Shown here piece by piece: positions 5,863 through 6,709 of a DNA stretch of 6,709 nucleotides. The stretch's first letter is position 1. Each line of letters begins with the position of its first letter. The position numbers were made by a program, and so were the translations under genes. This stretch comes from Treponema sp. (lineage in GTDB: Bacteria > Spirochaetota > Spirochaetia > Treponematales > Rectinemataceae): NCBI GenBank assembly GCA_012516755.1, contig JAAYWE010000119.1, positions 1 to 6,709 of the forward strand, given 5' to 3'. Under the pieces are notes generated by a model, which made no database searches, was not told the origin of the DNA, and saw only the letters and a program-made list of their open reading frames with translations.

Positions 5863-6709
5863 ATGATAAACTTAAAGATCAATGGAATACCCGTTCAGGT
5901 CGCTGAAGGTTCGACCGTTCTGGAAGCTGCAAAAAAAGCACATGTAAAAATTCCGACGCTCTGTTTCAACCCCGATCTTTCGCCTTGGGCAGCTTGTGGT
6001 ATCTGTGTGGTTAAGGTAGAAGGATCGAACAAAATGCTGCGTTCGTGTTGCACGCCCGTCTCCGAAGGCATGAGCATAATCACCAATGATCCCGAGCTTG
6101 TGCAGACGCGCAGAACAGTGATCGAACTCATTCTTTCGACACATCCCGACGATTGTCTTGCATGCCCGCGCAATCAAGCTTGCGAGCTGCAGACTCTCGC
6201 CCAGGAATTCGGCATAAGGGAACAGCCTTTTAAGAAAATAGTGCGCGATTTGCCCTTGGATACATCCACCGGGAGCCTCATTCTTAATCCTTCAAAATGC
6301 GTTCGTTGCGGTCGATGTGTCGAAGTATGCCAAGAAATGCAAGGTGTCTGGGCTGTAGAGTTCTTAGGACGCGGAGAATCTATCCGTATAGCTCCGGCAG
6401 CGGATGTGAAGCTAGGCGAAAGCCCCTGTATCAAATGTGGTCAATGTTCTGCACATTGTCCGGTCGGCGCCATCTATGAAAACGATCAGACAAGTCTCAT
6501 CTGGGATGCTCTTATGAAGGAAGGCCCCGATGCAAAGACCTGTGTTGTCCAAATTGCCCCGGCTGTTCGCGTTGCTCTTGGGGAAGCCTTTGGTTTGCCG
6601 CCAGGGACAGAGTTGACTGGTAAGATCTACACAGCACTTCGTCGCCTTGGTTTCGATGCGGTTTTCGATACCTATTTCTCGGCTGACCTTACAATAATGG
6701 AGGAGGGCA
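5863..6709 (+). CDS. hydA: [FeFe]-hydrogenase catalytic subunit, N-terminal part (cut by window end)
   Basis: Role: reversible H2 formation from electrons delivered by HydB/HydC and ferredoxin. Seen (282 codons, incomplete): a plant-type [2Fe-2S] domain with C34, C45, C48, C62; a His-Cys [4Fe-4S] site H94-x3-C98-x2-C101-x5-C107; a two-[4Fe-4S] ferredoxin domain with C146/C149/C152/C156 and C189/C192/C195/C199; then the beginning of the H-cluster domain, VVQIAPAVRVALGEAFG (228-244). The H-cluster Cys motifs lie past the window end, so catalytic competence cannot be confirmed. The same N-terminal module occurs in NuoG and NAD-dependent formate dehydrogenases, but the QIAPAVR segment, GKIYTALRRLGFD and FDTYFSADLTIMEE are hydrogenase-specific. 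SD AGGGAG (5849-5854) is 8 nt before ATG, and the hydB stop is 18 nt upstream. No membrane segment or signal peptide is seen, so it is cytoplasmic. Confidence 0.94.
   Translation, partial: MINLKINGIPVQVAEGSTVLEAAKKAHVKIPTLCFNPDLSPWAACGICVVKVEGSNKMLRSCCTPVSEGMSIITNDPELVQTRRTVIELILSTHPDDCLACPRNQACELQTLAQEFGIREQPFKKIVRDLPLDTSTGSLILNPSKCVRCGRCVEVCQEMQGVWAVEFLGRGESIRIAPAADVKLGESPCIKCGQCSAHCPVGAIYENDQTSLIWDALMKEGPDAKTCVVQIAPAVRVALGEAFGLPPGTELTGKIYTALRRLGFDAVFDTYFSADLTIMEEG

Noticed and set aside
1..6709. Mobile element, CRISPR array, tRNA or rRNA
   Set aside because: No direct-repeat arrays, transposase or integrase motifs, terminal inverted repeats or tRNA-like cloverleaf were recognised on either strand.

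Overview
The window carries a hydrogenase operon on the plus strand in its right-hand 60 % and two minus-strand genes of unrelated type in its left-hand 35 %. The source looks like a fermentative, strictly anaerobic bacterium. The basis for that is an NAD(H)-linked [FeFe]-hydrogenase locus, good AGGAGG-type Shine-Dalgarno sites, a classical lipobox lipoprotein and mid-range GC. Such loci occur in Clostridia, Thermotogota, Spirochaetota and other anaerobes, and I cannot fix the phylum from this sequence alone.

Left region (1-806, minus strand). A secreted lipoprotein gene starts at 676 with a clear SD and a lipobox (Cys19). It meets an in-frame TAG at codon 51 (524-526) and then stays open in the same frame for 174 more codons, running out of the window. 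It appears to be one gene split by a nonsense codon. Upstream of it lie a perfect TATAAT box and a 12-bp-arm inverted repeat at the expected transcription start. Next (807-2354, minus) is a Hanks-type Ser/Thr kinase with a GTG start, two C-terminal membrane segments and a cytoplasmic tail.

Divergent spacer (2355-2622). It contains a good sigma70-type promoter for the hydrogenase operon (TTGAGT, 17 nt, TATGAT). On the opposite strand there is an 83-codon open frame with protein-like composition but no ATG or GTG start, ending just before the kinase ribosome-binding site. It may be a gene remnant.

Right region (2623-6709, plus). Five tightly packed genes follow: hydC (NuoE-like), a GHKL ATPase, hydD (three-Cys thioredoxin-like protein), hydB (NuoF-like, with added N- and C-terminal Fe-S domains) and the first 282 codons of hydA (FeFe-hydrogenase catalytic subunit). 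Intergenic gaps are 5, 5, 14 and 18 nt, so the set is very probably cotranscribed. HydB should bind FMN and NAD(H). HydC, HydB and HydA supply a chain of [2Fe-2S] and [4Fe-4S] centres leading to the H-cluster of HydA, whose own domain lies beyond the window. This is the layout of trimeric/tetrameric NAD-dependent, often electron-bifurcating, hydrogenases (NADH plus reduced ferredoxin to H2). Bifurcation itself cannot be read from sequence. The operon is of a known type; the less explained items are the interrupted lipoprotein, the start-less frame in the spacer and the GHKL protein inside the hydrogenase operon.
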